From Zizania palustris (taxonomy: Eukaryota; Streptophyta; Magnoliopsida; Poales; Poaceae): a DNA stretch of 64,000 nucleotides. This document shows, in pieces, positions 32,157-43,819 of this stretch. Both the position numbers and the translations under genes were made by a program. The notes beneath the pieces were generated by a model, which saw only the letters and a list, made by a program, of their open reading frames with translations, was not told the DNA's origin and made no database searches. Location: positions 2,976,001-3,040,000 of the forward strand of contig JAAALK010000086.1 in assembly GCA_019279435.1 (NCBI GenBank), given 5' to 3'. Numbering within the stretch: the first letter of the stretch is position 1; the number at the start of each line of letters is the position of its first letter.

Positions 32157-33095
32157 TTGCCCAAGCTTAAAATGGAGAAGGATCTAGTTTGTCATCCATG
32201 TCGTCATGGGAAAATGGTTGCCGCTTCTCACTCACCTGTGACTCAGGTGATGACTTCGTATCCGGGTGATCTGTTACACATGGACACTGTCGGTCCAGCT
32301 CGGGTACGCTCAGTCGGTGGGAAGTGGTACGCGCTTGTGATTGTTGATGATTTTTCTCGATTCTCGTGGGTTTTCTTTTTGGAGTCTAAGGATGAGACTT
32401 TTCATTTTGTTCATGACCTGATTTTGAAGCTGAAGAATGAGAACAATGGTCGGATGCGAGCAATTCGCTCTAACAATGGCTCTGAGTTCAAGAACTCTCA
32501 GTTTATTAGCTTCTGTAGTGATCAGGGTCTTGATCATCAGTTTTCTGCTCCTTACACTCCCCCACAGAATGGCATTGTGGAACGAATGAACCGCACGTTA
32601 GTCGAGATGGCCAGGATGATGCTCGATGAGCACAGGACTCCTAGGCGTTTTTGGGCTGAAGCCATGAACACGGCTTGCTATCTGGCCAACCGCATTTTTC
32701 TTAGAGCTTACCTAGGTAAGACTTCATACGAATTGCGGTTTGGCAGACAGCCCGAGGTGAGCCACTTGCGAGCATTTGGATGCAAGTACTTTGTGCTCAA
32801 GAAGGGATGGCATTTGGACAAGTTTGAGTCTCGCTGCTGGGATGGAGTTTTTCTTGGCTACGCTTTACATTCTCGAGGCTTCCGTGTTTGGAACCTCGAC
32901 TCCCAGCAGCTTGTAGAGACTTGCGATGTTTCATTTGATGAGTCCTTTCCTTCTTTGACTCCTTCTTTTGAGCTTTCTGGTGATGGTGAGCTCAGAGAGT
33001 CCATCTTCGAGGAAGATGATGACACTGCAGCTGTTGATGAGGGTGGGCCTTCTGCACCTCCTACAGAGCCCACACCTTCTAAGACTTCGACTTAG
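32157..33095 (+). pseudogene. SIRE-1 integrase
   Basis: Open for 312 codons. CHPCRHGKM is the end of the zinc-binding part. The core has Asp at 32283-32285 (HMDTVGP) and Glu at 32580-32582 (NGIVERMNRTL). The middle catalytic residue at 32472-32474 is Asn (RSNNGSEF), where copia integrases have Asp. KTSYELRFGRQPEVSHLRAF and FGCKYFVLKKG mark the C-terminal part. A Pro/Ser/Glu-rich tail ends at TAG 33093. Loss of the second Asp predicts a dead enzyme even though the frame is open. Confidence 0.87.
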
Positions 33096-34856
33096 GATGA
33101 GGGCGAACCTCTGATCACTTCTTCCACTTCGATCGAGCCCCCTCAGTTGAGTCTAGAGGTGCCAGCTGCTGACTCTGGTGAGGTGACTTCAGATCACCAG
33201 GGATCCTGAGCAGTTCAGCGTGATCACCCCTCAGAGCTCATCATCGGTGATTTGACTGAGAGAACTTTGCGTTTGTTTGTTGACTCTCTTGCTGTGTTTG
33301 CTGAATCTACTTTTGTTGCATCTTTTGAGCCTAGAGATGTTTCTCATGCTCTTTCTGATTCTAATTGGATTAATGCCATGCAAGAAGAGCTTGAGAATTT
33401 TGTCCGCAATCGGGTTTGGACACTGGTTGAGCTGCCACCCGGATGCAACCCCAAAGGCACCAAGTGGGTTTTCAAGAACAAGCAAGGTGAAGATGGGGTT
33501 GTGGTGTGCAACAAAGCTCGATTAGTTGCCCAGGGTTTTTGCCAGAAAGAGGGTATTGATTTTGAAGAAACTTTCGCCCCTATTGTCCGTCTTGAGTCCA
33601 TTCGCATTCTCTTAGCTTTTGCTGCTTCAAAGGGTTTTAAGATTTTTCAAATGGACGTCAAGAGTGCTTTTCTGAACGGGTACATAGAGGAGGAAGTTTA
33701 TGTTAGGCAGCCCGCCGGTTTTGAGAACCCTAAGTTTCCTCGACATGTTTTTAAGCTGCAAAAAGCTTTATACAGCCTGAAGCAAGCCCCCAGGGTTGGT
33801 ATGACCGGTTAAAGCAGTTTTTGTTGGGGAAGGGCTTTCTGACGGGTTCTGTGGATAAAACTCTGTTCTTGCTCAGAGATGCTTCAGATTTTTTAGTCGC
33901 TCAAATTTACGCGGACGATATTATCTTTGGCGGTACTACTAATGACCTTGTGTCCAAGTTTTCTGAGCAGATGCACAGCGAGTTTGAGATGAGCCTCATG
34001 GGTGAGCTCAAGTACTTTCTAGGGCTCCAGATCAAGCAGACCAAGGAAGGCACCTTCATCCACTAAGGTAAGTACACTCGTGACATGTTGAAAAAATTTG
34101 ACTTTGGTGGAGAGTTGAAGCCTCAGATGACCCCAATGGGCACATCTGGGGGCCTGGACAAGGATGAGAGCGGCGTCAAGGTCAACGAGAGAGAGTTTCG
34201 AGGGATGATTGGTTCATTGCTATACTTGACGGCAACAAGACCAGACATACAGTTTGCCGTGGGACTTTGCGCGCGCTTCTAGTCTTCACCACGCGCGTCT
34301 CATCGGCAGACTGTCAAGCGCATTTTCAAGTATCTCACTTATGCACCTGATCTTGGTCTTTACTATTCAGCATCATCATCTCTTGATTTATCTGGCTTTT
34401 CGGACACTGACTTTGGTGGGTGTCGGTTGGATCGCAAGTCGACTTCCGGTACTTGCCACTTTCTTGGTTCGTCTCTTGTTTCTTGGTCTTCTCGAAAGCA
34501 ATCTAGAGTTGCTCTTTCGACCACTGAGGCTGAGTATGTAGCTGCTGCTAGCTGCTGCTCACAGTTAGTTTGGATGATTTCCACATTGCGAGATTTTGGG
34601 TTGTTCTTTCCTACCAGAGTTACTTTGTTTTGTGACAGCACTAGTGCTATTAGTGTAGGGAAAACCCTTGTCTCCATTCAAAAACCAAACACATTGACGT
34701 GCGTTTTCACTTTCTGAGGGATCAATATGAGAAAGGTGTCATTGACCTTGTTTATGTTGATACCCATCATCAGTTGGCTGACATTTTCACCAAACCCCTA
34801 GATCAGTCTACTTTTGAGCATTTACGAGGGGATTTGGGTGTTGTGTATCCTTTTTA
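33096..34856 (+). pseudogene. SIRE-1 reverse transcriptase and RNase H
   Basis: RT begins ALSDSNWINAMQEELENF, then WVFKNKQGEDG, ARLVAQGF and FQMDVKSAFLNGYIEEEVYV. A one-base deletion near 33796 (before WYDRLKQF) shifts the frame. YADDIIFGG carries the catalytic YADD at 33908-33919, and ELKYFLGLQIKQT follows. RNase H: TATRPDIQFAVGLCARF, a stop, GFSDTDFGG, RKSTSGTCHFLG and STTEAEYVAAA. It ends LADIFTKPLDQSTFEHLR with TAG at 34854-34856. A few stops (34064, 34280, 34715) and one more shift near 34670 remain; otherwise well preserved. Confidence 0.88.
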
Positions 34857-36229
34857 GGATATTTTTGCGTCAGTTTTCTTTCTTCATTACTCCTTTCTTG
34901 AGTCTTTTTGTGTGTGTTCATTTCATGCATATTCACATATCACACTTTTGAGCTTGCTTCTGTTATATGATTGAACTGCTTTACTCATTCTAGCTGGTAC
35001 ATGCTTTTGATTACTTCTCAATGATCATGCTTTGTTTCAGTTCACTTGATATGTCTGATATCTGTCATATGCATTGCTTTTATGCTTTAAAATTGAAAAA
35101 TGATCACCATTGCTTCTGGTAACTAGCATGTGTAGGCTGAGTGCTTTTGCTATCTGTTACATGCCTTGTAGCTAGTTCCTCACATAGATACAGATATGCA
35201 ACTTGGACATCTTTATACTTTAACATGGAAAATGTGCTATAAAAAATGATAAAAATCAAAAATGGATGAAAATTCCATGCCTTTTTATGCTTGAGTTGAA
35301 AAGATCCAAGTAGGTTTGCTTTGTCGCATTGCATTGTTGTGGACTGCTTACCATAGCACTTTGGTATGAACTAGGACAGTGTAATGTATGCCAAGACCAA
35401 TGTCTTAAGCTTCTGATGGTCCAGTTCTGGCCTAGGCTTGACTTGGTCGGTCAGCATAAGGTTTGACTTGCAAATAACCCCTCGCAAAAATGCAAAAGGA
35501 AAAAGAAAAAGCCTGAAAATTAAAAAGATAACAAGTTTGCTGATGCACTTTGTTTTGGACAAAGCTTATCTTGGTAGATATCAGTTAGTTTCTGCATCTC
35601 ATACTTTACCTTGCTTGTCAACTGGAAAATGTGGTGATGCTTTTGTTTATAAAAATTGAAAAATGTGTGCTAATGACTTTCTTTAGATATCATCTGTTGC
35701 ACTGATCACGCCATGTGTCGTAGACAGTATGTCTTTTGCTATACTTGTTAGATGTTGTAATTACAGTCAATCATATCTAAGAAGCATGCTTTCTACACTC
35801 CACCTGCACCCCAGTTGCATTCATTGCATATTTTGAGGGGGAGTTAGTGTCTCTTTCGTGTGCATTTAGTCTCGCTTGATGAGTTCACTTGTCAACAAGG
35901 GGGAGAAATTTTGGGAGAAGAGTTTACGGGGGAGTTTTGGATTTCTGTGGGATTTGGTTCAGGGGGAGTTTTTGTCCCGTTTGTCCTTACTCTTTTTGAT
36001 ATCCTTGTTGATGATTCTGAGATTGCACTCGTTTTGAGCTTTTATCTTTGGTTAACCATAATGACTATTTCTTGCTTTTGTTCGGCTTTTGGTCATTAGG
36101 GTTAAACTTTTACTTTATTTTCTTCTTCTCTTTTTCCTTGTGTTTTGTTTTCGTGTTTCCACAGTTGCTTGCAGGTACTGAAGAGCAGATGAAGAGAAGT
36201 ATTGACAATGCACTCATCAAGGGGGAGAT
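34857..36229 (+). other. SIRE-1 region between pol and 3' LTR with repeated purine tracts
   Basis: No protein is credible here; the longest frame is under 90 codons. Purine tracts of the form (A/C/G)GGGGGAG lie at 35835-35843, 35897-35905, 35927-35934 and 35961-35968; the last, 36219-36228, touches the LTR. In some SIRE elements an env-like gene occupies this space; none is recognisable here. Confidence 0.7.
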
Positions 36230-38556
36230 TGAGGAGCCATGCTGAAGAGCGTGGGCCTTATGGATCCAGATGTGATGAGTCATTGTCAACGGTAGTCAAA
36301 GAGGACTGAAAAGAGGAGAAGACCTGCTGTGTCTGGACCGCATGTGACTCAGGTACACGGGCAGCGAGCGACTGTCGCGTAGAGGGGCCACGAAGTCGGG
36401 CTGGCCCAATCCGGGTACATGAGCTAGGAGCAGTAGAGGATCCACTGGGCTGTTGACTAGGATTTACTAAGGTACACGGGCGGTGAGTGATTGCCGGGCT
36501 GAGAGAGCTGCGGAATCAGGCCAGCCTAATCCGGGTACCTGGTGCAAAGTCGGTGGACGCTTTGTCAGTTTCGGCGTAAACTAACAACCGTTGATCTTGT
36601 ATCGGACTGTTCAGAGACGAAGCTGTAGTCGCTACGAAAGCTCCGCCTCCAGATAAGTCATCTGTAAATAGGAGTTTACTATTTTGTACTTAGGCCCACA
36701 GTCAATCAGTCGAGTCTGTAAAATTATCCTAAGGCCAGTTTTGTCTTTTCCTTCTATTTCAGTGTCTGTAAAAAACCCTAAGGGTCTTTTGGTATTTTCC
36801 TAGTCTATTGGGCTGCCTATAAATAGGGCCCCAATCCCTAGGGTTAGGGTTAACTCACTTTAATTAAAAAATCAGAGTTCACTTTCCCCACATTTTTGTT
36901 CCTGTTCATGTAAGTGTCGCCGCCTCTGTCTTCATTGCGCTCACACCGAGAGATCGCCTCAATAGGTTTTATTCGCTGTTTGATTTCAGCCATCAGTTCT
37001 CATTGCGAATGAAGTGAATCGATTGCATCGTTTTTGCACGCCTATCGTGTTCTTCTACGTGCGATTTTTGGCTACCGGCGAATTTTTCCTTGCTGTTTTA
37101 TATGTGCCAAGTTTTTGTTTGCGTGTTCAGGAATCTTTGGTACTTGCTGTTGATTTTTAATCTATTCTCCGTAGCACAGCAGAGATCATAGGTTCTTGAG
37201 TGGCTGACATGGCCTAAGCATAGGTCTTCGGTTTTTTTATTGTCTTGGCTAAAGTTTGCATGCTAGCTAGCTGTGCCTATCGGTTCTTGCACCATGAAAT
37301 AAAAAACAGCACCACCTGCCTTGTTGCTTGCGGGCTGAAGCTAGTGGCTGCATAGCCTGTGCAACAGCAGCAAAGAGGATTAGCTAGCTGCAGAAGCCAA
37401 CTCTTCTGTGTGTCTGTACTGCATGGCGATCGAAGCGAGTATAGCAGTTCTGCACTGCAGACAATACATGCTATTAAAATACTGCGCAAACGAGAAGCTT
37501 CTGCCACGAAATTATTTTTATTGCACAGTGTTTCTAGGCAGCGTCTCGAGTGAATTTTTTAATGCTTTGCAAAGGCTTCGATCGGAACGTTGCAGGAATC
37601 CTGTCAGTGCACAACATACGAAGCTATTCTGATTTTGTGAAAGGCTTCGAAGTACATGCTTCGTTGTTTCATTAATCTTTTTTTTGTGCGGAGTCATCCT
37701 TCGAAATGAAGTAGGACTTCGCTAGTCTGCAAACTTTGCAGCAGCTATTTCCTTCGAATTGTTTTCTGGATTTCTTCGGACCTCAGCTTCGCAGAGCCTA
37801 CTTCATTTCGAAGTATTCCTCGGTTCGAAGCTCAAGTCTCATTCTGTCTTCGCTGCTGTATTCGAAGCCTGCACGTTGGCTACAATCTAGCTCTTCCGAA
37901 GTATGCTCTAACAGAGGTATCACTTTTCGAAGCTATTGCATGGGTCCCACATAGCGTTGTCCTTGTCCTAGCATTCAGAATTTTGAAGTTCTTTTTTCAT
38001 AAGATAGTCACCGTAGCTTTTGTTTTCAAAGTTTCTTCACTAATAGCCTTCAGAGTCTTTGCTTGCTGTTCCGAATATTTCGTTTGTTCTGTTCCGGAGC
38101 TACTTCGATCCGAAGTAGGCTTCGAATTTTGGTAGGCTTCCGCAGCTACACACTTCGCTCAACTACTGAAGCAGGCTTCGACACTACAGGCTTCAACACT
38201 GCATACCTCGAAGCAGCCTTCGTCAAGTACCGAACAGGAGACAAATTTTGAACAGTAACTTCTCATCTTGTTTTACGTGCACTTAGATCAATTGCTGTGA
38301 TGACTTATTTCTGTGAAGTCTTATCTACCATGTTTCGAATGCTTTGTTAAATCTGCCTATTAGCACTGTGTTGGTGTCTTTTCGTTTAGGACACCGGTTG
38401 TTGTTAGGCTAGATCCTTTGAGGATCTGTTGATCTGTTTCACCTTTCTTTTCTTAGTCTGTTGAGGTGCATTGGGTGTTGGGATCAGGCCATTGATTCGA
38501 AAGAATTTTTTAGGCGCCCATTCACCCCCCCTCTGGTCGCTACTTTCGGTCCTACA
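36230..38556 (+). mobile_element. 3' LTR of SIRE-1 (2327 bp)
   Basis: TGAGGAGCCATG to GGTCCTACA, as in the 5' LTR, with scattered substitutions and short indels such as an extra copy of a CAGGCTTC phrase near 38180. Confidence 0.93.
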
Positions 38557-38561
38557 ATTTT

Positions 38562-39650
38562 GGTTTACAAAGGTCGGCCTTGGAATGCTACCATTGCCTA
38601 TGTCGACTTCTTCTAAAGGATCGGCTGACGCAAAAACTTGTCCTAATTTCTCTACTTCGCTAAAATCTTCAATGGCCTCGGCAATGCCGTCTTTAGAAGA
38701 CCGATATTTCTCTACACGAGACTTTAGCCAATCAAGATTACCTTTAATAGACATGGCTACTAATTTAGAAATAGCCATGCTACACCAGCCGGCTTTACAG
38801 ACACGAGTATGAAACGTCCTCCAGACACGCTAACAAAGTCTTAATCCAAAAGGTCCCTCCCTGATAGACACTCTACTTTGTTGTGGATGGCATCGATGTA
38901 TACATCAGCCAATGCTACCTGGGCCAAAGTGTCTACTGGTATGACTTCTACGTCATCGCTGTCCCACTGTATTAGGCATTGGTGCAAAGTGGAAGGAATA
39001 CAACAATTCACATGAATCCAGTCACACCCAAGCAGTACGCTATAGTTACTTTGTACATCAATGACGAAGAATGCTATTGGCAATGTCTTATTACCTACTA
39101 TTAACTCCATGAAGAGTACGCCCTTTGCCTCAGAACTCTCACTGTTGAAGCCGTTGAACATTAGGTTAGTTTTCTTTAAGTGCTCTTCGCCCCTGCCAAG
39201 CTTCTTTAACAGAGAGTAAGGAATTAGGTTAACAGTGGCACCACCATCGACAAGCATTCTGGAGATCGGCTTCCCGTCAATGTGACCCCTAATGTAGAGA
39301 GGCTTTAGGTGGCGAGACGTATCCTCAGGTTTCTAAAAAATAGCATTGCGTGGGCTGAGGTTCAACTAAGTGACCTTGGCCTCATCTTGTGGTACGGCGA
39401 ACTCGACAGGCAGCATGACGACATCGATGTCCATCACTTGAGTTGTGGGTCCTTCGGAGATAGGCGTATAATCTTCATCGAGCATGTCGTCGTCATCATC
39501 GCTCGGGATGGACGTTGGGTTGCTCGTCTCAACCGGCCTAGGTCTCCATACTTGTCTCGCCACTGGTCGAGGGCGGATCTCCTCAAATATGGCATCCCGT
39601 TCATCCTCGGCCTTTTTCTCGTGTATCTCTTGTGCCCATAGGCGTTGCAT
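38562..39650 (-). pseudogene. Tat-2 protease and flanking linkers
   Basis: The minus strand from 39650 has an acidic linker (SIPSDDDDDMLDEDYTP). It continues to a protease with LVDGGATVNLIPYSLLKKLG (Asp codon 39246-39248) and NYSVLLGCDWIHVN. Asp-Gly-Gly instead of Asp-Ser-Gly is usual in Tat elements. A linker (SIKGNLDWLKSRVEKYRSS ... GSIPRPTFVNQN) leads to the SIRE-1 insertion point and continues in frame at 26564. Stops near 39360-39330 and frameshifts at 38560-38700 are present. Confidence 0.83.
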
Positions 39651-40940
39651 ATTCCTTTTCTATCATTTGGACATGCCCATTGGTGCCCAAGATGGTTGTG
39701 TCCTGGTACTAGGCGCAACCACCCTGTTTCTATGATTTTTGGCCAAAGGGGTACCACCCAGGTCAGCCTCACATGTTTTATAATTGGTGGACGCTTCGCT
39801 GCGGACCCTGTCAGTCAGACTGGCCTCATTCGGCCGATCGGACTAGGCTCCAGCGCTGGCCTCGACTAGACTAGGGGACTTACCTCCGTCAGGCTTTGGC
39901 AAGGGGACCTTTGCGATTGGGACTTCCTGAGACCATACTTTGACTGTGATGGCTTCGAACTCCCTCTCCTTCGCCTCTTCACGTTCATCTCCATTGGCTT
40001 CGTCCTCTGTGAGTCAATATGGAGGTACTACGGACAACCTGTGGATGATGTCTCCATTTTCGCTATGTCTGTTTGTCCCTACCAGTTATAATACTACGAA
40101 GGAAAGCAAGACATAATGTTATAATGTGAAGGGTACATGGGGAGCAAGGTGTATAGAGCCCACGGGGTCACTGCCCAATTGTATGGCGGAGGCATCGGTG
40201 GCTCCAGCGGCTTCGCCCACTGTGAGCCGAACCCATTGTCCGGAGGGTGGTTCGGCCATGTCGACGGTATTTCGGACCATATTAGCGATGGGTCCTGCCA
40301 GGCCAGAGGTATGTTTAGCCATTGCGGGCCGAATCCTCCTACCGAAAGGTTCGCCAAGAGCGGAGCTGAGTTTAGCCATTGGGGTCCGAGTTCGTTGTGC
40401 GAAGGGTTCGGCCATTGGGGGCCAAACTCATGGTGCGGGGGTTCGGCCATTGAGGTCCGAACCCATTGTGCGGAGGGTTCGGTGTTGGGGTCCGAACCCA
40501 TGGTGCGGAGGGTTCGGCCACTGAGGTTCGAAGCCACCCTCTGACTGCCTTGGCCCCCTCGGTTGTCTTAGCTCTCTTGCACGGGGCCTGTTCCCTTGGC
40601 TTTTTTCTGATGTTTGTTCAACAACATCTGATATGTCACCTTTGGCTTCTTGCGAGCCCTAGACGAAGGAGATGTGCTGACATTTCTTTTCCACACTCCT
40701 ACTTCAGGGTTCTTTGGTACAAGTGTGCGTGTGCATGATTATCCAATAATGACCGCTTTCCCCTTAGTTGACTCGGCCTGCTCTGGCCGAATCAGCACCC
40801 TCTTCTCGTCGAGGTCGACGGTGTTCACGGGAAAGGGGTCTTTGTCGAGCTTCATCTTTGGACTGGGGTCTATTTTCAATCGTCCTTCTTCTATGGCCGA
40901 TTGAACCTGACGATGAAAAAGGTTGCAATCATTAGTATAA
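39651..40940 (-). pseudogene. Tat-2 gag-protease spacer with tandem repeats
   Basis: The minus strand holds the end of the zinc-knuckle region (CPYCKWHDSHSHYTNDC just below 40980) and a Lys/Pro-rich spacer. Then, at 40190-40540, it carries a degenerate minisatellite whose peptide repeats GPQW-like blocks. Several frames are open on both strands because the repeat unit is a multiple of three or nearly so. No enzyme domain is seen. Confidence 0.6.
40190..40540. repeat. Degenerate minisatellite in Tat-2, unit about 40-48 bp
   Basis: GGTTCGGCCATTGGGGTCCG and CCCATTGTGCGGAGG recur in order at least six times with substitutions and small length changes. Confidence 0.75.
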
Positions 40941-42594
40941 TGGGAATGTGAATCATGCCACTTACAGTAGGGGCATTTCTTTAGTTCGCCGGCGGATGGA
41001 ATGACTTGACTTTAGACAACCTGAGAAGATGGTTCTTTAAGAGGAAATCAAATATTTTATCGCACTTAGTTATATCAAATGAGTATTTGACTTTGCTAGG
41101 CCGACTCTTAGCGGGAGACGGCTGCAGTTCAGAACAAGTGACAGGTTTGCTCTTAGCGTTCCAAACCCATTCGGTCGCGTACATGTCAGTCGAATCTTCC
41201 TCTTCTTCTAACTCTTCCTCGTCGGAATGTTCCATGATGTGGACTTCATCTCTAGGCTTGTTAAATGTTTTAATAAACTTTTTATCTTTGGCTCGGCCTT
41301 TTTGGAATATAGCTTGTTGTAAGACTTGGCTAACGTCTAAAAAGTTTTGGTTGTCTAGCCTCTCTTTAATCTCGGAGCGCAACCCATTGAAAGCTAGATC
41401 TGCCAAATCCCTCTCTGAAATATTGAGACTAAAACATCGGTTTCTGGTATCTCTAAAGCGCTTGATGTACTCAGAGACACCCTCGCTGGATTTCTGTTTA
41501 ACCGATGTCAAGTGCGATAGCCTGAGTTCTGTCTCACTCGTATAAAAATAGTCATAGAACTTCTGTTCCAATTCAGCCCACGTTTGCATAGAGTTCAGCG
41601 GGAGCGCCGAAAACAAGTGAAAGTGCTGCCGGATAGGGAAAAAGAAAATAGTCTAAGCTTTAGAGCATCTGATCCACTAGCTTCTCCACACTATTCTAAG
41701 AACTGGCTGACATGCTCTAGTGTAGTCTTTCTACCCTCACCGTCGAACTTGGTGAACTCAGGGATGTCATAGTGTCTAAATGGTCAGGGTATGGTTTCCG
41801 GTAAATCCTAGCTGGTGCACTCCCTAAATAGTGCACGAATTCACTCCTCTATGTCGTCTTGGCCTACTGCCTGCACGCGTCTCTCATGCGGGGACGCGAC
41901 ACGCGGTGGTATGTCAGTGTGTCGGCCACGAGGGTCTTCCTCACGTGCTGGCTCTAGGCATATGACGTGTTCGGGCTTGTGCGTTTGTGCATGTGGTGCG
42001 GGCAACGCGGGAAAAACTGGTGTAGGCGTAGGTGGCGTGCAATGAACGAGGTTAGTTTGGTAATGACTCGTCTCGGCCGTATACGTTGAGGCCGGAGACA
42101 TGATGGTTTTTCTAGTACTACCGTCGGTTCTACTATAGATATGATTTACCGGGGGTGCACTGGCGATTGGAGTTGCAGGAATGGCCTCGGTAAAGCCAAA
42201 CCTTCTAAGTGTCGCCTCTACTTGAGAGCGAACAGCTGAATCTAAACGGTTGGCTAGCGATGCGCTAACAGCTTGATCTACTGATGCGGCTATTTTTTGC
42301 TCAATTTCTAAAGAAGACAAAGGAGGCGATACTGGTGTTACCTAGGTCCGAGCGATGTCGAGGACGTTGATGTCGCGCTTGATGAAGCCCAGACGTGTCT
42401 TGACGTAGCTCCCAAGCATGAGGTCTTGTAACGCTTTCATCTTTGCCTTGAGGTCTTCTTCGGGGATATCTTCTAGGGTAGGCATCATGATGTTGCGGTT
42501 GTCGATATCTGCGCCTCCCATGGGATCCATCGCGATGTAGGCATAGTAGTCATTGTAGATGTACCCGTAGCTGATGTAGATGTACTTGTCATGT
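40941..42594 (-). pseudogene. Tat-2 gag
   Basis: It starts MTSTSTSATGTST near 42594, like Tat-1 gag. After a frameshift it reads DIDNRNIMMPTLEDIPEED, then SSLEIEQKIAASVDQAVSAS, a Pro-rich linker and, after stops around 41840-41640, the gag core (FSALPLNSMQTWAELEQKF, SEYIKRFRDTRNRCFS, FNGLRSEIKERLDNQNF). It ends in an acidic stretch and KYSFDITKCDKIFDFL. The order and about 80 percent of residues agree with Tat-1 by eye. Several stops and shifts. Confidence 0.88.
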
Positions 42595-42630
42595 TGGTGT
42601 GGCCCTCCCCAGCGGAGTCGACAAAAAGTG

Positions 42631-43814
42631 TGTTGACACGAAAACGTGCCCCTGCACTTGGGTCAGTTCGACGATCCAAAAGTGTGAGTATACTTAGGAA
42701 TAAGCCTAAGAGTAATACAACACTAACGTCATGTTCTGACTACCCTTAACAGTGGCAAGAGGGTGGAGTCACTAGGTAATTAGTTCACACAAAAATAATC
42801 CAATTAGCCGAAAAGAAATATATTAAATAAAATAAATCAGCCAGCTGAACGGAGCCTAACTGATTCAAAGTGTATCATGCAAAGTATTCACCGAAGGGGG
42901 CCTTTGGCGTCCGATGCGAAGGGTTCCACCGAAGGTAGCCTCCGGCGTTCGAATCAATCTAGCCGAAGATAGGCTCCGAATAGATCTCTGACGCGAGATC
43001 ACCTCCGAACAGCAGGGAATTGGGTGTGAAGTCTTTGATACGAAAAAAATACTCCAACGCAACGCGCTGGCACGACTTCATTTGGTGTGAAGTGTAGGCG
43101 TGACGAAGCCTGCTACGGAGCACTTTTGCGTGCGGACATGACCAAACCAACAATAGTGTGACGGATTCGGCACGGGCAGTCGAAGTAGGGGTTCCCGCTG
43201 AAGGGTGTTCTAGCAGCCTCCGAAACCAGTCTCCTGGCTTTGGACACCTCTAGCGAAGGGGCTTCGAGTGTTAAAACCTGCAACAGAACAGAGATCAACT
43301 GCCAATTTGGCTTGGGGACTGAATTTGCTAAGTGTTGCAGTAGGGAAACGAATGTAGCAATTTGTTACGTAGATTAACGGATACTTCACGGGTTGAAAGC
43401 TAGGGCTTTGTGGTTGAATTGTGTTGGGGGGTCTAATGAACTGGTCTCACCACTATATTTATAAGGCTAGTCTACTTATCTCTAAGGCTAATCTGGTAGG
43501 ATTTAGCCTAATCAAGTTTAGGGATAAAAATAGCCAGAATCAGACTCAAACTCTATCTTGAAAACAACCTGAAGTGGGCCTTCTGCAAGGCTTGCCGAAG
43601 CCTCCTTCTTGGGCCGAAGCTTCGGTGAAGCAGGCCTCCGGAGGGCCTTCGGGCCGAAGGTAGCATGCCGTTAAAAGGCCTCTGAAGCCTACTGTTCAAT
43701 GGCCTTCGGCCCTGCAACGCTTCGGCTTGATCAAGACTTGTGTATTTTCGGACCAAACTACCAAAATTGATATTTTGACAATCTTGACCATTAATGCCAT
43801 TTTTTCTATCAACA
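42631..43814 (-). mobile_element. 5' LTR of Tat-2 (1184 bp)
   Basis: TGTTGATAG at 43814 to GTGTCAACA at 42631 on the minus strand; TATA box 43456-43463. It lacks about 160 bp of U5 kept in the 3' LTR, including the second tandem unit (junction near 43390). The primer region GTCGACTCCGCTGGGGA lies just inside at 42604-42622. Confidence 0.92.
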
Positions 43815-43819
43815 AGTGT
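43815..43819. repeat. Target-site duplication of Tat-2, right copy
   Basis: AGTGT, identical to 21543-21547. Confidence 0.92.

Larger units (their letters stand above)
26570..38556 (+). mobile_element. SIRE-1: SIRE/Maximus-type Ty1/copia element
   Basis: An 11,987-bp element with LTRs of 2309 and 2327 bp, initiator-Met primer site, long gag with zinc knuckle and extra coiled coil, protease, integrase before RT, RT, RNase H, and a 1.4-kb region with several purine tracts before the 3' LTR. Gene order and size match maize Opie/soybean SIRE1-type elements. It lies antisense in Tat-2. The LTRs differ by only a few percent where I compared them, so it is one of the younger insertions here. Confidence 0.93.
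21548..43814 (-). mobile_element. Tat-2: Tat-lineage Ty3/gypsy element with a nested SIRE-1
   Basis: LTRs are at 42631-43814 (5') and 21548-22887 (3'), with gag 40941-42594, protease about 38990-39270, RT, double RNase H and integrase between them. Removing SIRE-1 (26570-38556 plus one ATTTT) leaves about 10.3 kb, a usual size for this lineage. All domains are in the expected order, unlike Tat-1. Many stops and shifts make it defective. Confidence 0.93.

Noticed and set aside
34857..36229. Env-like gene of SIRE type
   Set aside because: No frame longer than 90 codons and no signal peptide or membrane pattern that holds in one frame.
40126..40544. CRISPR-like regular repeats
   Set aside because: Units are imperfect and adjacent without unique spacers, and the context is a plant retrotransposon.
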